From Desulfomonilia bacterium (GTDB taxonomy: Bacteria; Desulfobacterota; Desulfomonilia; UBA1062): 64,000 bases of DNA. Positions 33,504 to 42,812 of the stretch are shown here, in pieces; within the stretch, counting starts at the first letter, position 1; each line of letters starts with the position of its first letter. The stretch lies in contig DATCTV010000034.1 in assembly GCA_036567785.1 (NCBI GenBank), positions 1 to 64,000 on the forward strand. Reading direction: 5' to 3'. A program made the translations under genes and the position numbers. The notes under the pieces were generated by a model that did not search any database, was not told the DNA's origin, and worked only from the letters and a program-made list of their open reading frames with translations.

Positions 33504-34238
33504 TCACCTGAACGAGAAAGGATTGAACCTGGTACCGATGTCGAAATGATCGATGTTTTCCTTTTTCTTCAGCCAGGCACAGACATTATATGTTACCGGC
33601 GTCATGATAACTTCAACCGAGCACTTGAAAATATAGTTCGTGAGAAAGAGCTGCACGAAAAGGGCGAATGGAAAGACACCGGTGAAGCACGCAATCGCTA
33701 GAAAGATGCCCGTATCAACGATCTGGCCGGCCAGCGTACTGCCCACCGTCCTGGTCCATAGCCACCTGCCCTTCGTAAGCACCTTCATTTTTGCCAGGAC
33801 GAACGAATTAGTAAATTCGCCGGTGAAATACCCGCACAGGCTTGCAACCACTATCCCGCCGGTACTCATTCCTCCAAGTATCGCCCAATAGGCCTTGTCG
33901 CCTGCATATTGCCTCCACGAAGCGTCGCCCGGCATTGCTGAAATAAGCATGAAAAGACCGGAGCTAAGAAACAGCATGAAGAACCCCGTCCATATGATTC
34001 TACGTGAGCGCGAATAGCCGTAGACTTCAGTGAATATGTCTCCGAAAATGTAGCTCAATGGATAAAGGAGCGTCCCGGCGTCAATTGCCATCCTGATTCC
34101 GAAAACCGAGAATCCGCAGTCTATTATCTTGGCAGAAGAAGCGATGTTGCTGACAAGAAGCACCGTCACGAATGCAGTTGAAATGATGTCGTAATAGCCT
34201 GGTTTCCGATCATCCATAGTTGCATAATATTTCGGCAT
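33504..34238 (-). CDS. Queuosine precursor transporter (YhhQ/COG1738 type)
   Basis: This 244-residue membrane protein has six or more hydrophobic segments and family motifs: VSNIASSAKII near the start, DAGTLLYPLSYIFGDIFTEVYGY, and LAGQIVDTGIFL. The family imports queuosine precursors (preQ0, preQ1 or queuine) for tRNA modification. No queuosine gene is adjacent and no preQ1 riboswitch is seen upstream. It is divergent from the M50 protease gene. Confidence 0.85.
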   Translation of the reverse strand: MPKYYATMDDRKPGYYDIISTAFVTVLLVSNIASSAKIIDCGFSVFGIRMAIDAGTLLYPLSYIFGDIFTEVYGYSRSRRIIWTGFFMLFLSSGLFMLISAMPGDASWRQYAGDKAYWAILGGMSTGGIVVASLCGYFTGEFTNSFVLAKMKVLTKGRWLWTRTVGSTLAGQIVDTGIFLAIACFTGVFPFALFVQLFLTNYIFKCSVEVIMTPVTYNVCAWLKKKENIDHFDIGTRFNPFSFR

Positions 34239-34355
34239 TTGATTTAGAGAAGATTAACCGAACGTTTGCCGGAATGAGAAATCATGCCTTTTTACCCCGC
34301 TGACCCGCCCTTTGTTTTTGACACCCGGGCTTTTCTTCCTGTATAAACTTGCCCC

Positions 34356-34970
34356 ATGAACAATACCATTTCATATATAGTCCTCATGATTGTGCCTGTG
34401 CTGTTCTCGCTCTCGGTGCATGAGGCATGTCACGGCTACGCCGCCTATGCCCTGGGTGACCCGACTGCAAAGCTTCAGGGCCGGCTAACTTTAAACCCGC
34501 TCAAACACATAGACGTCTTCGGCCTGGCCGTGCTCTTCATCACGCGTATGATAGGCTGGGCAAAACCTGTCCCGGTCGACCCCCGCTATTTCAAGAATCC
34601 GAGAAAAGACATGCTGTGGGTGGCGCTGGCAGGCCCGGCATCAAATCTGGCTCTCGGTCTGATTTTTGCTCTGCTCTTGAATTATGTGGGACCGCTGATG
34701 ACAGGAAGCATCTTTAATCCTGTAAAAATAATGATGGAGATTATGGTATTCATCAATGTAGGTCTCGCAATATTCAATCTCATTCCTATTCCGCCCCTTG
34801 ACGGCGGAAGAGTGATGGTAGGGCTTCTTCCTGAAAATATGGCCAATTCATGGGCCAGAATCGAACCCTACGGATTCATCATTCTCCTCGTACTTGTTTT
34901 TACAAAAGCTGTGAATTTCGTGATATTCCCGATCATCCACAACATAGTAAATATCTTTTTATCTATATGA
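34356..34970 (+). CDS. Site-2-type membrane metalloprotease (M50 family)
   Basis: This 204-residue membrane protease has the zinc motif HEACH near residue 22 and the second ligand motif NLIPIPPLDGGRV near 140. It has about five hydrophobic segments and no PDZ domain. It belongs to the short M50 group commonly found beside trpS and scpA in anaerobes. The substrate is unknown. It ends nine bases before trpS, so the four genes to 37.3 kb look like one operon. Confidence 0.87.
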   Translation: MNNTISYIVLMIVPVLFSLSVHEACHGYAAYALGDPTAKLQGRLTLNPLKHIDVFGLAVLFITRMIGWAKPVPVDPRYFKNPRKDMLWVALAGPASNLALGLIFALLLNYVGPLMTGSIFNPVKIMMEIMVFINVGLAIFNLIPIPPLDGGRVMVGLLPENMANSWARIEPYGFIILLVLVFTKAVNFVIFPIIHNIVNIFLSI

Positions 34971-34979
34971 GGTGAAATA

Positions 34980-35969
34980 ATGGACAAACCAAGGATAGTT
35001 TCCGGAGTCAGACCGACAGGCCCTCTTCATCTGGGGCACTATCTGGGTGCGCTCAAGAACTGGGTGTCCCTGCAGGACGACTACCGCTGCCTGTATTTCA
35101 TAGCGGACTGGCACGCGCTCACGACCGCATACAAAGACCCATCCATAATAACCGAAAGCACGGAAGATATGGTGCTTTCCTGGCTTGGCGTTGGAATTGA
35201 CCCGGAAAAGAGCATTATATTCAGGCAGTCGGATATCAAGGCGCATGCAGAATTTTTTCTGCTCCTTTCCATGATCACTCCTGTAAGCTGGCTGGAAAGA
35301 AACCCGACCTACAAGGAGCTCAAAGAGGAACTCAAGGAAAAAGACCTGGGCACAATAGGATTTCTCGGCTATCCCGTGCTTCAGGCGGCTGACATCGTGA
35401 TTTATCACGCCGATAAAGTGCCCATAGGAGAAGATCAGCTCCCCCATCTGGAACTGACAAGGGAGATCGTGAGGCGCTTCAACTATATCTATGGTGAGGG
35501 GCTACTGAAGGAGCCGCAGCCGATTCTAACGGCAGCGCCCAGGGTGCCGGGTCTTGACGGTAGAAAGATGTCGAAATCATTCAACAATGCAATCTTCATC
35601 AACGACTCTGGTATGGAGCTGAAGGAAAAGGTCATGCAGATGTTGACAGATATCAAGCGCATGAGAAAAAAAGACCCTGGCGAACCAAAAGACTGCAATC
35701 TTTTCCCGTTTCATGAATTTTTCACCGATGAATCAAAACACGACGAGATAAAGGAGGGCTGCAGAAACGCCACATGGGGATGCGTCGACTGCAAGAAGCT
35801 CTTGATCGCGAACATCGAGGCTGAGATGTCGCCAGTCTGGGACAGAATAGAATATTTCAAGGGCCACAAACAGCAGGTGCAGAATATCCTTCACGAAGGC
35901 GCTTCCAAGGCAAGGGCCCTTTCTGCAATTACGATAGAAAAAGTCAGGGAGGCGATGAAGGTAGCCTGA
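34980..35969 (+). CDS. trpS: Tryptophanyl-tRNA synthetase
   Basis: This 329-residue class I enzyme charges tRNA-Trp. It has the HIGH-like motif in TGPLHLGHYLGAL, the KMSKS loop in DGRKMSKSFNN, and the conserved GEDQLPHLELTRE. Length is typical. The C-terminal part contains a CVDCK motif near residue 265. AGGTGAAATA precedes the start. Its stop overlaps the start of scpA. Confidence 0.94.
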   Translation: MDKPRIVSGVRPTGPLHLGHYLGALKNWVSLQDDYRCLYFIADWHALTTAYKDPSIITESTEDMVLSWLGVGIDPEKSIIFRQSDIKAHAEFFLLLSMITPVSWLERNPTYKELKEELKEKDLGTIGFLGYPVLQAADIVIYHADKVPIGEDQLPHLELTREIVRRFNYIYGEGLLKEPQPILTAAPRVPGLDGRKMSKSFNNAIFINDSGMELKEKVMQMLTDIKRMRKKDPGEPKDCNLFPFHEFFTDESKHDEIKEGCRNATWGCVDCKKLLIANIEAEMSPVWDRIEYFKGHKQQVQNILHEGASKARALSAITIEKVREAMKVA

Positions 35970-36688
35970 TGGACCTTATTTCAAGTTCAGACCGCACGGA
36001 TTTCATCCTGCACCTGGAAAGATTCGAGGGTCCGCTCGACCTTTTGCTCTACCTTATAGAAAAAAACAAATTCAGCATAGAGGAGCTTGAAGTCTGCCCG
36101 ATAGTTGACCAGTACATCGAGCACATCAAACGCCTAAGGTCATTGAATATTGAACTTGCAGGTGAATTCCTCGAAATGGCCTCATACCTGATATGGCTCA
36201 AGTCATGCATTCTTCTTCCCGTATTCAGGGAAGACGGCTCAGAGGAGATTAACCCCGCCCAGCAGCTCAAAGAGATGCTGCTGGCCTACATGGCGATCAA
36301 GCAATCGGCCGGTCTCCTGGCCGAACGCCCGCAACTTTTCAGAGACAGGTTCCCAAGGGGCGTTGCCAGCGAGGAAAGAGGCTTGCCCAGGCTTGGACTC
36401 GCGGCACTGCTTCAGGCAATAGACTCAATCAAGGAACGCACCAGGCATTACATAATGAAAGTAGATGTCCGCAGGTATCATATAAGAGACATGATGGCCA
36501 GGATTACAGCGATGCTGACAAAAAAGGAAAAAATCGATCTAATGGAAGCGGTCCAGACAAAGGAAAAGGCTGAAATAATATCTCTGTTCATGGCAGCGCT
36601 GGAACTTTCAAAGGCATCGTTGGCAAAAACTGCCCAGAGCGGGCTTTTTTCAAGGATATTCGTCATAAGAAAAAGCGGGGCTGCATAA
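35969..36688 (+). CDS. scpA: Segregation and condensation protein ScpA
   Basis: This 239-residue kleisin binds SMC and ScpB to form the condensin that compacts chromosomes. The N-terminal signature FEGPLDLLLYLIEKNK and FLEMASYLIWLKS are typical. The start overlaps the trpS stop, and scpB follows after three bases. The C-terminal winged-helix region is present. Confidence 0.92.
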   Translation: MDLISSSDRTDFILHLERFEGPLDLLLYLIEKNKFSIEELEVCPIVDQYIEHIKRLRSLNIELAGEFLEMASYLIWLKSCILLPVFREDGSEEINPAQQLKEMLLAYMAIKQSAGLLAERPQLFRDRFPRGVASEERGLPRLGLAALLQAIDSIKERTRHYIMKVDVRRYHIRDMMARITAMLTKKEKIDLMEAVQTKEKAEIISLFMAALELSKASLAKTAQSGLFSRIFVIRKSGAA

Positions 36689-36691
36689 AAT

Positions 36692-37312
36692 ATGGCAATT
36701 GAAGAAAGAGGGATTGTTGAGGCTATAATTTTTTCATCGGACAGCGCACTGGGACTAAAAGACATCCAGAAGGCAATGCCGGACATGACCACCGACAAGC
36801 TGGATGAAATTGTATCCGAATTGAACAGCATATACGACGAGACAGGAAGGTCTTTCAGAATCCTCAAGGCGGCTAACGGCTACATGTTCGTATCCCTTGA
36901 AGTCTTTTCACCATACATCAAGGCCATGCTTTCGCCCAGAAGGCTGTCGCAAGCGGCGTTCGAGGTGCTTGCCGTTATCGCGTACAAAGGCCCCTGCACA
37001 AAAATGATCATTGACGGGGTACGCGGAGTCGATTCGACATCCACTTTGAAAAATCTGCTCAAGGCGGAGCTGATAGACGTAAGACCTGGAAAACCAATGA
37101 AATATGTTACGACCAATCATTTCCTTGAGGTGTTCGGTCTCAATTCTCTCAAGGACCTGCCGGATATGAGCCAGTTCGAGGAGGTTTTTGCGGAAACCGC
37201 AGGCAGGATGGATGAGGTTCAACACGAACAGCTTGATCTGATCCAGGATGATGCCGCCATAAAAAGCATGAAAACAGCAGACAATCCCGATGAAGCAAAC
37301 CGGACGGGATAA
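36692..37312 (+). CDS. scpB: Segregation and condensation protein ScpB
   Basis: This 206-residue protein has two winged-helix domains with the family signatures VEAIIFSSD near the start, FRILKAANGYMF and QAAFEVLAVIAYKGP near residue 90. It dimerises and binds ScpA. The C-terminal tail after residue 165 is acidic and variable. It is the last gene of the M50-trpS-scpA-scpB operon and converges on the MFS gene. Confidence 0.92.
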   Translation: MAIEERGIVEAIIFSSDSALGLKDIQKAMPDMTTDKLDEIVSELNSIYDETGRSFRILKAANGYMFVSLEVFSPYIKAMLSPRRLSQAAFEVLAVIAYKGPCTKMIIDGVRGVDSTSTLKNLLKAELIDVRPGKPMKYVTTNHFLEVFGLNSLKDLPDMSQFEEVFAETAGRMDEVQHEQLDLIQDDAAIKSMKTADNPDEANRTG

Positions 37313-37343
37313 ATTTCACTATTATCCTGATTAAGTTAAAAGG

Positions 37344-38558
37344 TCACGGAGTATTGTCAGCATTAATCTCCTTCATCATCAGGGAACATATGAATGCAGC
37401 GATAAAAAGTATGGTTATAAGCTTCATGCCAAAAAATATGACGATGGGAAGGCCGCTGATCTGACCGCTCAGCATCAGAATGCCGTTGGATGTGGCTTCC
37501 GGGACGGGGTGTGTTTTCTCTACCGCATATGTAAGCCCTACAGGCAGCGCCGCCACAAGAAAGAACCCGAACACGAAACCGCAGGCTCCCAATACCACTA
37601 TGGAAGATGAATACTGAAGCAATATTGTCAGCGGTACGGCCAGTCCCGCAGATAAAACCAGGAACATCTTTCTCTTGTGGTATTTGTCGGATAATGCTGC
37701 AAGAATAACCGCACCGAATATTCCTCCGATTACAAGCAATCCTCCTACTATACCGGGAGCAAGCGCGGTATCTATATCCAGAGGCCGGTCTTTGAATATG
37801 CAGTCTATCTTTGTCAGTATGGCATTGAATGCGCCGAGACCTATGAAGAATAGAACGAGCAGGAGCAGGTAATCCCTGTTTTTAAACAGGGCCTTCAGTC
37901 CCACTGTCATGGTGACTTTTTTCTCCGCGGCGATAGCGTTCGGCGGTATCTCCGGCTTTTCCCTGAAAAAGAAGATAAACAAGACCATGGATAAGAGGGC
38001 CAGGATCCCATAAATATAAAGGATGGCATCCATACCCTGTTTGACGGCGCCCATATCCCGGTAATGTGCAAGGATGAAATCGGTAGCAAACATGACTGTG
38101 GTGAATCCGACAAACATGGACATGGTCAATAAGCCTGAAGCAAGCGCCTCTTCATTTTGGGGGAACCAGTTCGAAGCCAGTTTGGTAAAGGCATTCAGAA
38201 TGAAGGGCTGCGCTATTGCGCATCCGGCCATACAAACAAGGAGCCATGTATAATTAGGGGCGAATATCCTTAAAAACCCGCAAATACCGATAAGCAACAC
38301 GCCGATGCCTGCACCTTTCCTTAATCCAAGGTTGTCGATGCACCATGCAGCCGGAATGGCGAAAGGCAGCCATGCCAGCATTGCAAAGACGGCAAGAAGG
38401 TCAATCAGATCGATGTTTCCGTTTGTATAGATTGCCGCTGCATCCCTTGCCACAGGCGCAAAAGTCATCCACATGATTTGCGATGCCCCTGTCACAAGCA
38501 TGTATACCGCCAGCACAACCCAGCGATATGAAGACACGACTGAATTGGATTGTTCCAT
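37344..38558 (-). CDS. Major facilitator superfamily transporter
   Basis: This 404-residue protein has about 12 hydrophobic segments. The loop 2-3 region reads WCIDNLGLRKGAGIGV, a variant of the MFS D-x-x-G-R/K-R motif. A second cytoplasmic loop LSDKYHKRK is near residue 270. The N-terminal RWVVLAVYMLVTGASQIMW recalls the FLVCR-like group (heme, choline or other cofactors), but the substrate cannot be told. It lies upstream of nothing obvious in substrate terms and is likely a single gene. Confidence 0.85.
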   Translation of the reverse strand: MEQSNSVVSSYRWVVLAVYMLVTGASQIMWMTFAPVARDAAAIYTNGNIDLIDLLAVFAMLAWLPFAIPAAWCIDNLGLRKGAGIGVLLIGICGFLRIFAPNYTWLLVCMAGCAIAQPFILNAFTKLASNWFPQNEEALASGLLTMSMFVGFTTVMFATDFILAHYRDMGAVKQGMDAILYIYGILALLSMVLFIFFFREKPEIPPNAIAAEKKVTMTVGLKALFKNRDYLLLLVLFFIGLGAFNAILTKIDCIFKDRPLDIDTALAPGIVGGLLVIGGIFGAVILAALSDKYHKRKMFLVLSAGLAVPLTILLQYSSSIVVLGACGFVFGFFLVAALPVGLTYAVEKTHPVPEATSNGILMLSGQISGLPIVIFFGMKLITILFIAAFICSLMMKEINADNTP

Positions 38559-38728
38559 GATTCTGTAGCCTCCCTGAATGAAATCCTAATTTAATGAAAA
38601 GACCTGTTTAGTATACAGCATAGTTTGAGCAATCTCTACATATAATAGACTGTTAAATCATCTGATTTCATATAATTTTCATGCGGCGGACCGGCTGCTG
38701 TTTTTGAAATTTCAAGATTTCCTCAATA

Positions 38729-39631
38729 TTACTTCCACGGCAGACCCGGAACCAGCTTCAGACAATTGTTCTCGCATGAGCTGACGCATTGTTCGCAGAT
38801 TATGCAGCTCCTGCTGTTGACGCTTTTTCCGTTCTTTACAAAACCACTTACATCTATAAGCATGGGACACGCTTTGCTGCACCTGTTGCAGCCTGTACAT
38901 TTTTCAGCATTTACCGGCTTGATTTTAAAGATCGAATATTTCGATATAAGCCCGGACACCGACAGAAACGGGCACAGCATCCTGCAATAGGCACGGCGGC
39001 CCAGAAAGACCGACAGGATAATTCCGAGGCTTAAAATGAAAGCGTTCTCTCCTACTATCCACCAGAACCTTTTGCTCTCATTCAATGCCGGATTCCCGTA
39101 TAATGAAACGCCGCCGGCTATTATTACAGCGACAGCAAGATATGAGAATGCTGTTACAACCGATCTTTTTCTATTGTTTTTTGATTTCGGTATGACATTC
39201 TCCGCCAGTTCGAATATCGCACCGTCCCAGCACACCCAAGAACAAAACGCATTGCCTATGATAAAAGGCATGATGAGTCTTGCTATGACAAATTGAATGA
39301 TCGCGCCTGTTGCAACAAGAGCGAAAATGTCGAAAATAACCTCCGAAAACTGGAAGTTGACATTGACTCGAAGAGACAGCCCCAGGAACAATCCGCCGCC
39401 TACAAGGACTTGTGTTGTTCTGCGAAAGGCCTGTTTCTTTTCGGGAAAAAGAATTGTTAGACTTCCGCAAGCTCCTGCTATCAAGCCGATCCCGGCGAAA
39501 AGGAAAAAATATATCAGCCTTTGTTTGTATAAAAATACTGCAATTCCGATCAATGAAAAAATAATAATCACGAATATCGGAAGCAGTAGATTTTTGAATT
39601 CCAGCGCGTACTTTGTTTTCCTTGATATCAT
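38729..39631 (-). CDS. NapH-like membrane ferredoxin
   Basis: This protein of 300 residues has about five or six membrane helices with internal cysteine motifs (AFCSWVCWDGAIFE, RRAYCRMLCPFL). These resemble the NapH/CcoG group. Two C-terminal ferredoxin motifs follow: CTGCNRCSKACP and CIICEQCVSSCENNC. It probably moves electrons across or along the membrane. ATG 39631 is used; a TTG at 39643 is an alternative. No NapG, NosZ or other oxidoreductase is adjacent, so the partner is unknown. Confidence 0.8.
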   Translation of the reverse strand: MISRKTKYALEFKNLLLPIFVIIIFSLIGIAVFLYKQRLIYFFLFAGIGLIAGACGSLTILFPEKKQAFRRTTQVLVGGGLFLGLSLRVNVNFQFSEVIFDIFALVATGAIIQFVIARLIMPFIIGNAFCSWVCWDGAIFELAENVIPKSKNNRKRSVVTAFSYLAVAVIIAGGVSLYGNPALNESKRFWWIVGENAFILSLGIILSVFLGRRAYCRMLCPFLSVSGLISKYSIFKIKPVNAEKCTGCNRCSKACPMLIDVSGFVKNGKSVNSRSCIICEQCVSSCENNCLKLVPGLPWK

Positions 39632-39684
39632 ATTATATTCCAATATAAGCCCTTAAACAGCAAATGTAATGGCGGTAATAAAAA

Positions 39685-39707
39685 AAGCAGGCCGTTGCGG
39701 CCTGCTT
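39685..39707 (-). terminator. Intrinsic terminator between small membrane gene and NapH-like gene
   Basis: AAGCAGGCC / GGCCTGCTT forms a 9-pair stem with a GTTGC loop. On the minus strand a TTTTTTTATT run follows, so it ends the transcript of the upstream 91-residue protein gene before the NapH-like gene. Confidence 0.85.
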
Positions 39708-39867
39708 AAATGGGAGGTTCTTTTGGTTTGAATCCAGGAAATTTTTTTATGTTACAGTCTCAGTATTAAATACCCTGTTTATTCGATAATTCAATTTTTG
39801 ACTCATCCATTACTGGCTTCAATAATCCCGCCCTTTTTCTCAGAAAGGGAAGGGTTACCTGTATTAA

Positions 39868-40143
39868 TCAGCTCACCAAGCCTTTTATAGCTTCAACAGC
39901 CGGCGCAGTGAACAGTGTAACCATAACCGCATAAAGGGCAAATGACCCGACTGCCTCGCTCAGATACATTTTCTGATATCTGTATTTCAAAGATACGATG
40001 GTCAATCCGCCCATGATAAGGCATCCGAGATTGAAATAAGGGAAATTGCCTTCACCGGACACTGCATTTGCAGCAAAAGCAAATGATGCCGTGATTAATA
40101 CAACGAATACCGATACGATCAATGTCTGTACTGTCCTTTTCAT
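39868..40143 (-). CDS. Small membrane protein of unknown function
   Basis: This 91-residue protein has a signal peptide or first helix (TLIVSVFVVLITASFAFA). It also has two hydrophobic segments (FNLGCLIMGGLTIVSL and FALYAVMVTLFTAPAV) in the mature part. ATG 40143 with GGGAGG upstream is preferred over a longer start. ATP synthase subunit c proteins have a similar size and two helices, but no conserved acidic residue is seen in the second helix, so that identity is not supported. It has its own terminator. Confidence 0.65.
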   Translation of the reverse strand: MKRTVQTLIVSVFVVLITASFAFAANAVSGEGNFPYFNLGCLIMGGLTIVSLKYRYQKMYLSEAVGSFALYAVMVTLFTAPAVEAIKGLVS

Positions 40144-40426
40144 CTTAATCCCTCCCGCTACCTTATTTTTTTGTTTAACTGCATATCTCTCTAGGAAGAA
40201 CCATGCCAATTCTGCATCAAAATCTAAAAAAATTGTAACTGGTTGTTTTCATAAAAGATTGAATGGAAAAAACTGAATTGCGGATGCTCCTTCGCCTGAT
40301 GCATCCGAAAATTTATCGAAAAAAACGTTAAATCCCTTAAATAAAACTTTCAAACGGGAACACATGTCAGATTAAAATATGAGTATCTTATAAGACAAAG
40401 GGATATGGTATTTCCTGTATGAGCTT

Positions 40427-41509
40427 TTAAAAAACCCTTGTTTCTCCGAAATTCATAACCAGAAAGGAGTCATCGCTCACCCCTGCCTCTTTCATGATTT
40501 TTTTTAAATAAACAGGCGGTTCATTCAGCGGCTCATCGGTGAGCTTGAATGTTCCCCAATGCATGGCAACGGACTTTTCCGCCTGAAGATCCCTGTGAGC
40601 CAGCAATGCCTCCGGTGGATCCATATGAACTGCCTTCATGAGCCAGCGAGGCTGGTATGCCCCTATGGGCAAAAGCGCAATACGCATCTTTCCCAGCTTA
40701 TCACTGATCTCCCTGAAATGATGCGAGTAGCCCGTATCACCTGCAAAGAATATTTTCCCATGGCTTGTTTCCAGTACCCATCCTGCCCAGAGAGTTTTAT
40801 TTCTGTCACTCATGGATCGCCCTGAAAAATGCTGAACCGGAACCGACACGATGCGGATGCCACCATACATAGATGTTTCCCACCAGTCCATCTCCACATA
40901 GTTAGTAATATTCTGTTCTTTGAACCACTTCCCGAGCTTAAGGGGAACAAAATATACAGGCTTGTTGCCCAGCTTTTTGACAGTGTACAAATCAAGATGG
41001 TCATAGTGGTTGTGGCTCTGAAAAACGGCGTCGATCGGCGGCAGGCGGTCAAAGGGAATGCCGGGGGGGCTTTGCCGCCTGGGACCTATGCCGGCAAAAG
41101 GTGATGAACTGCCGTTGAAAATCGGGTCTGTAAGGATATTGATTCCTTCAACCTGGATTAAAAACGTTGAATGGCCTATCCAGGTAATCTGGATTTTGCC
41201 GGGATCAGGATGATATATCTTCTGATAATCGGGAACAGCTATATCAGGCACATAGGGTGACATCAGGCTATTAGAAATGGCGGGCGGTTCATCCGGCCCC
41301 AGCCCCAGTTTCCATCGCAGAAGACTTGTGAAACCATGTTCCGGGTTTTCGTAAATATTGCGAAACCCGTTCATTGTATAGTGCTCCTGTGCATTATTAC
41401 TGTCCGGGGTTTTCTTCCCGGCAAAAGCATAAACAGCCATGAAGTTGATGCAGCCGAAAAGCGTCGCAAGCAGGATGTAAAAAATTTTCTGGTGTCTGAT
41501 TTTTTCCAT
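40427..41509 (-). CDS. MBL-fold hydrolase (RomA/NAPE-PLD-like)
   Basis: This 360-residue protein has an N-terminal hydrophobic segment (IFYILLATLFGCINFMAVYAFA) and a metallo-beta-lactamase fold. It carries the HxHxDH motif SHNHYDHLD near residue 168, a GDTGYSHHF motif near 258 and a late HWGTFKL. The LTDPIF..G.GP.R pattern fits the NAPE-hydrolysing phospholipase D-like group, which acts on lipids. It may be a periplasmic lipid-modifying enzyme. No partner genes are obvious. Confidence 0.82.
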   Translation of the reverse strand: MEKIRHQKIFYILLATLFGCINFMAVYAFAGKKTPDSNNAQEHYTMNGFRNIYENPEHGFTSLLRWKLGLGPDEPPAISNSLMSPYVPDIAVPDYQKIYHPDPGKIQITWIGHSTFLIQVEGINILTDPIFNGSSSPFAGIGPRRQSPPGIPFDRLPPIDAVFQSHNHYDHLDLYTVKKLGNKPVYFVPLKLGKWFKEQNITNYVEMDWWETSMYGGIRIVSVPVQHFSGRSMSDRNKTLWAGWVLETSHGKIFFAGDTGYSHHFREISDKLGKMRIALLPIGAYQPRWLMKAVHMDPPEALLAHRDLQAEKSVAMHWGTFKLTDEPLNEPPVYLKKIMKEAGVSDDSFLVMNFGETRVF

Positions 41510-41578
41510 GGAAATATAAAGAGATCAACTCCGCCAGACGGCCTTTGATAATGGGAATTTCCATTACCGAAAAGACCT

Positions 41579-42064
41579 CTAGCCGGCACAATCGCTCATA
41601 TCGCCGTCCAGCTTGGAGAGCGCATGCGGCAGGGCAGGGAGAATTACCTCCAGATTCTCTCTAACCGCTTTCGGGCTTCCCGGCAGATTGATGATGAGCG
41701 TCCTTCCCCGAATCCCTGCAACAGCCCTTGATATCATGGCATTGGGTGTTTTTTTCAGGCTTTCCATCCTCATGGCCTCTTCCATGCCCGGAACCCTTTT
41801 ATCAATTACAGCCAGCGTTGCCTCAGGCGTGACGTCCCTTGGAGAAAGGCCTGTCCCGCCTGTTGTCATAATCAGGTTCAATCCTTTGGAATCACTCCAT
41901 TCCTTAAGCTTTGATGAAATAAGGAGGGCATCATCGGGAATAATCTCATATGTGTCAACCTCAATCCCCAGACCTTCAAGCATCCCTCTGATGACCACTC
42001 CGCTTAAATCCTCGCGGTCTCCCCTGGATCCCTTGTCACTCAATGTAAGTATGCCGGCCTTCAC
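41579..42064 (-). CDS. mogA: Molybdopterin biosynthesis protein MogA/MoaB
   Basis: This 161-residue protein matches the MogA/MoaB family, which adenylylates molybdopterin before metal insertion. Motifs are LTLSDKGSRG at the start, MTTGGTGLSPRDVTPEAT near 66-83 and INLPGSPKAVRE near 125. With fdhD at 26 kb it indicates molybdenum or tungsten enzymes in the cell. Its start overlaps the stop of the preceding gene by ATGA. Confidence 0.9.
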   Translation of the reverse strand: MKAGILTLSDKGSRGDREDLSGVVIRGMLEGLGIEVDTYEIIPDDALLISSKLKEWSDSKGLNLIMTTGGTGLSPRDVTPEATLAVIDKRVPGMEEAMRMESLKKTPNAMISRAVAGIRGRTLIINLPGSPKAVRENLEVILPALPHALSKLDGDMSDCAG

Positions 42065-42765
42065 TTCTTCACCTCATGGAGTCTTCTGACAGCTGTCAAG
42101 CCTAGGACTCTCGGAACCGCCTTGCTTTTCCCAAGCTTGGAAAGTTCTCTTTCCTTCATATATTGCACTTGTTTGGTTGATATGAATAGAGGCGTCTTGG
42201 GATTGAAGACCAGGGCGACTCTGACTTCATAATTTTTCATCCATTCACGCTGGGTTGAAATATACTTTAAAACATCTTCATGAACGGAGCGGTTGTTGGC
42301 TATCGTAATAACTTCACTTTCTGTTATTTTCGGAGACCTGATAACGGACATCTGAACCAGCCGGTTGCTGTCGCGAATGAGGATTGTCCTGGCCTCCTTG
42401 TTGCATTTCATTGCAAACTCGATTTTCTTCGACACGGTCATTTCCTGAAGCTGAAGATACAGACTGTTTGTTTTGCGCTCTTTCTCTTCACTTGGAAGAT
42501 CTTCCAGATCCTCTTCAAAGGCTTCCAGACTTACTTCACCGGCTTCCAATTCAAACGAATCCGTACCGATGAAACCATCGTCTTCAATCGAATACTGGCC
42601 CGCTATCTCCGCATAGTCTGCAAGTCCGTCACCTGCTGTTTCTTTTACAAACGAAATGCGCGGTTTTCCCGGCACGGTCAGGCTTCTGGTCTGGATCTGA
42701 ATGATAACCGGCAGCCACCGTTCGTTATATTCTTTTTCTATCTGTGGCCTGCTTTTATCTTCCAT
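42061..42765 (-). CDS. Conserved protein of unknown function
   Basis: This 234-residue protein has no named family here. The N-terminal 100 residues are acidic. The C-terminal part has helical-repeat-like segments (VITIANNRSVHEDVLKYIS, LVFNPKTPLFISTKQVQYM) that resemble armadillo/DUF2336-type repeats found in deltaproteobacterial proteins. It has no signal peptide. It sits between an EF-G paralogue and mogA and overlaps mogA, so it shares its transcript, but a shared function is not evident. Confidence 0.65.
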   Translation of the reverse strand: MEDKSRPQIEKEYNERWLPVIIQIQTRSLTVPGKPRISFVKETAGDGLADYAEIAGQYSIEDDGFIGTDSFELEAGEVSLEAFEEDLEDLPSEEKERKTNSLYLQLQEMTVSKKIEFAMKCNKEARTILIRDSNRLVQMSVIRSPKITESEVITIANNRSVHEDVLKYISTQREWMKNYEVRVALVFNPKTPLFISTKQVQYMKERELSKLGKSKAVPRVLGLTAVRRLHEVKK

Positions 42766-42780
42766 AGCTCAGATAAAAAT

Positions 42781-42803
42781 AAAGCCCCTGCTCAAGGGGC
42801 TTT
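42781..42803 (-). terminator. Terminator after EF-G-like gene
   Basis: AAAGCCCC / GGGGCTTT forms an 8-pair stem, followed on the minus strand by ATTTTTAT. It separates the EF-G-like gene from the following gene on the same strand. Confidence 0.75.
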
Positions 42804-42812
42804 ATTTTATCG

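Noticed and set aside
33468-33701. 77-residue plus-strand frame overlapping the queuosine-precursor transporter
   Set aside because: It is mostly antisense to the transporter gene, which has clear family motifs.
34239-34355. preQ1 riboswitch upstream of the queuosine-precursor transporter
   Set aside because: The upstream region shows no preQ1-I or preQ1-II-like pattern.
39868-40143. ATP synthase subunit c
   Set aside because: Size and two helices fit, but no conserved acidic residue is seen in the second helix and no atp genes are nearby.
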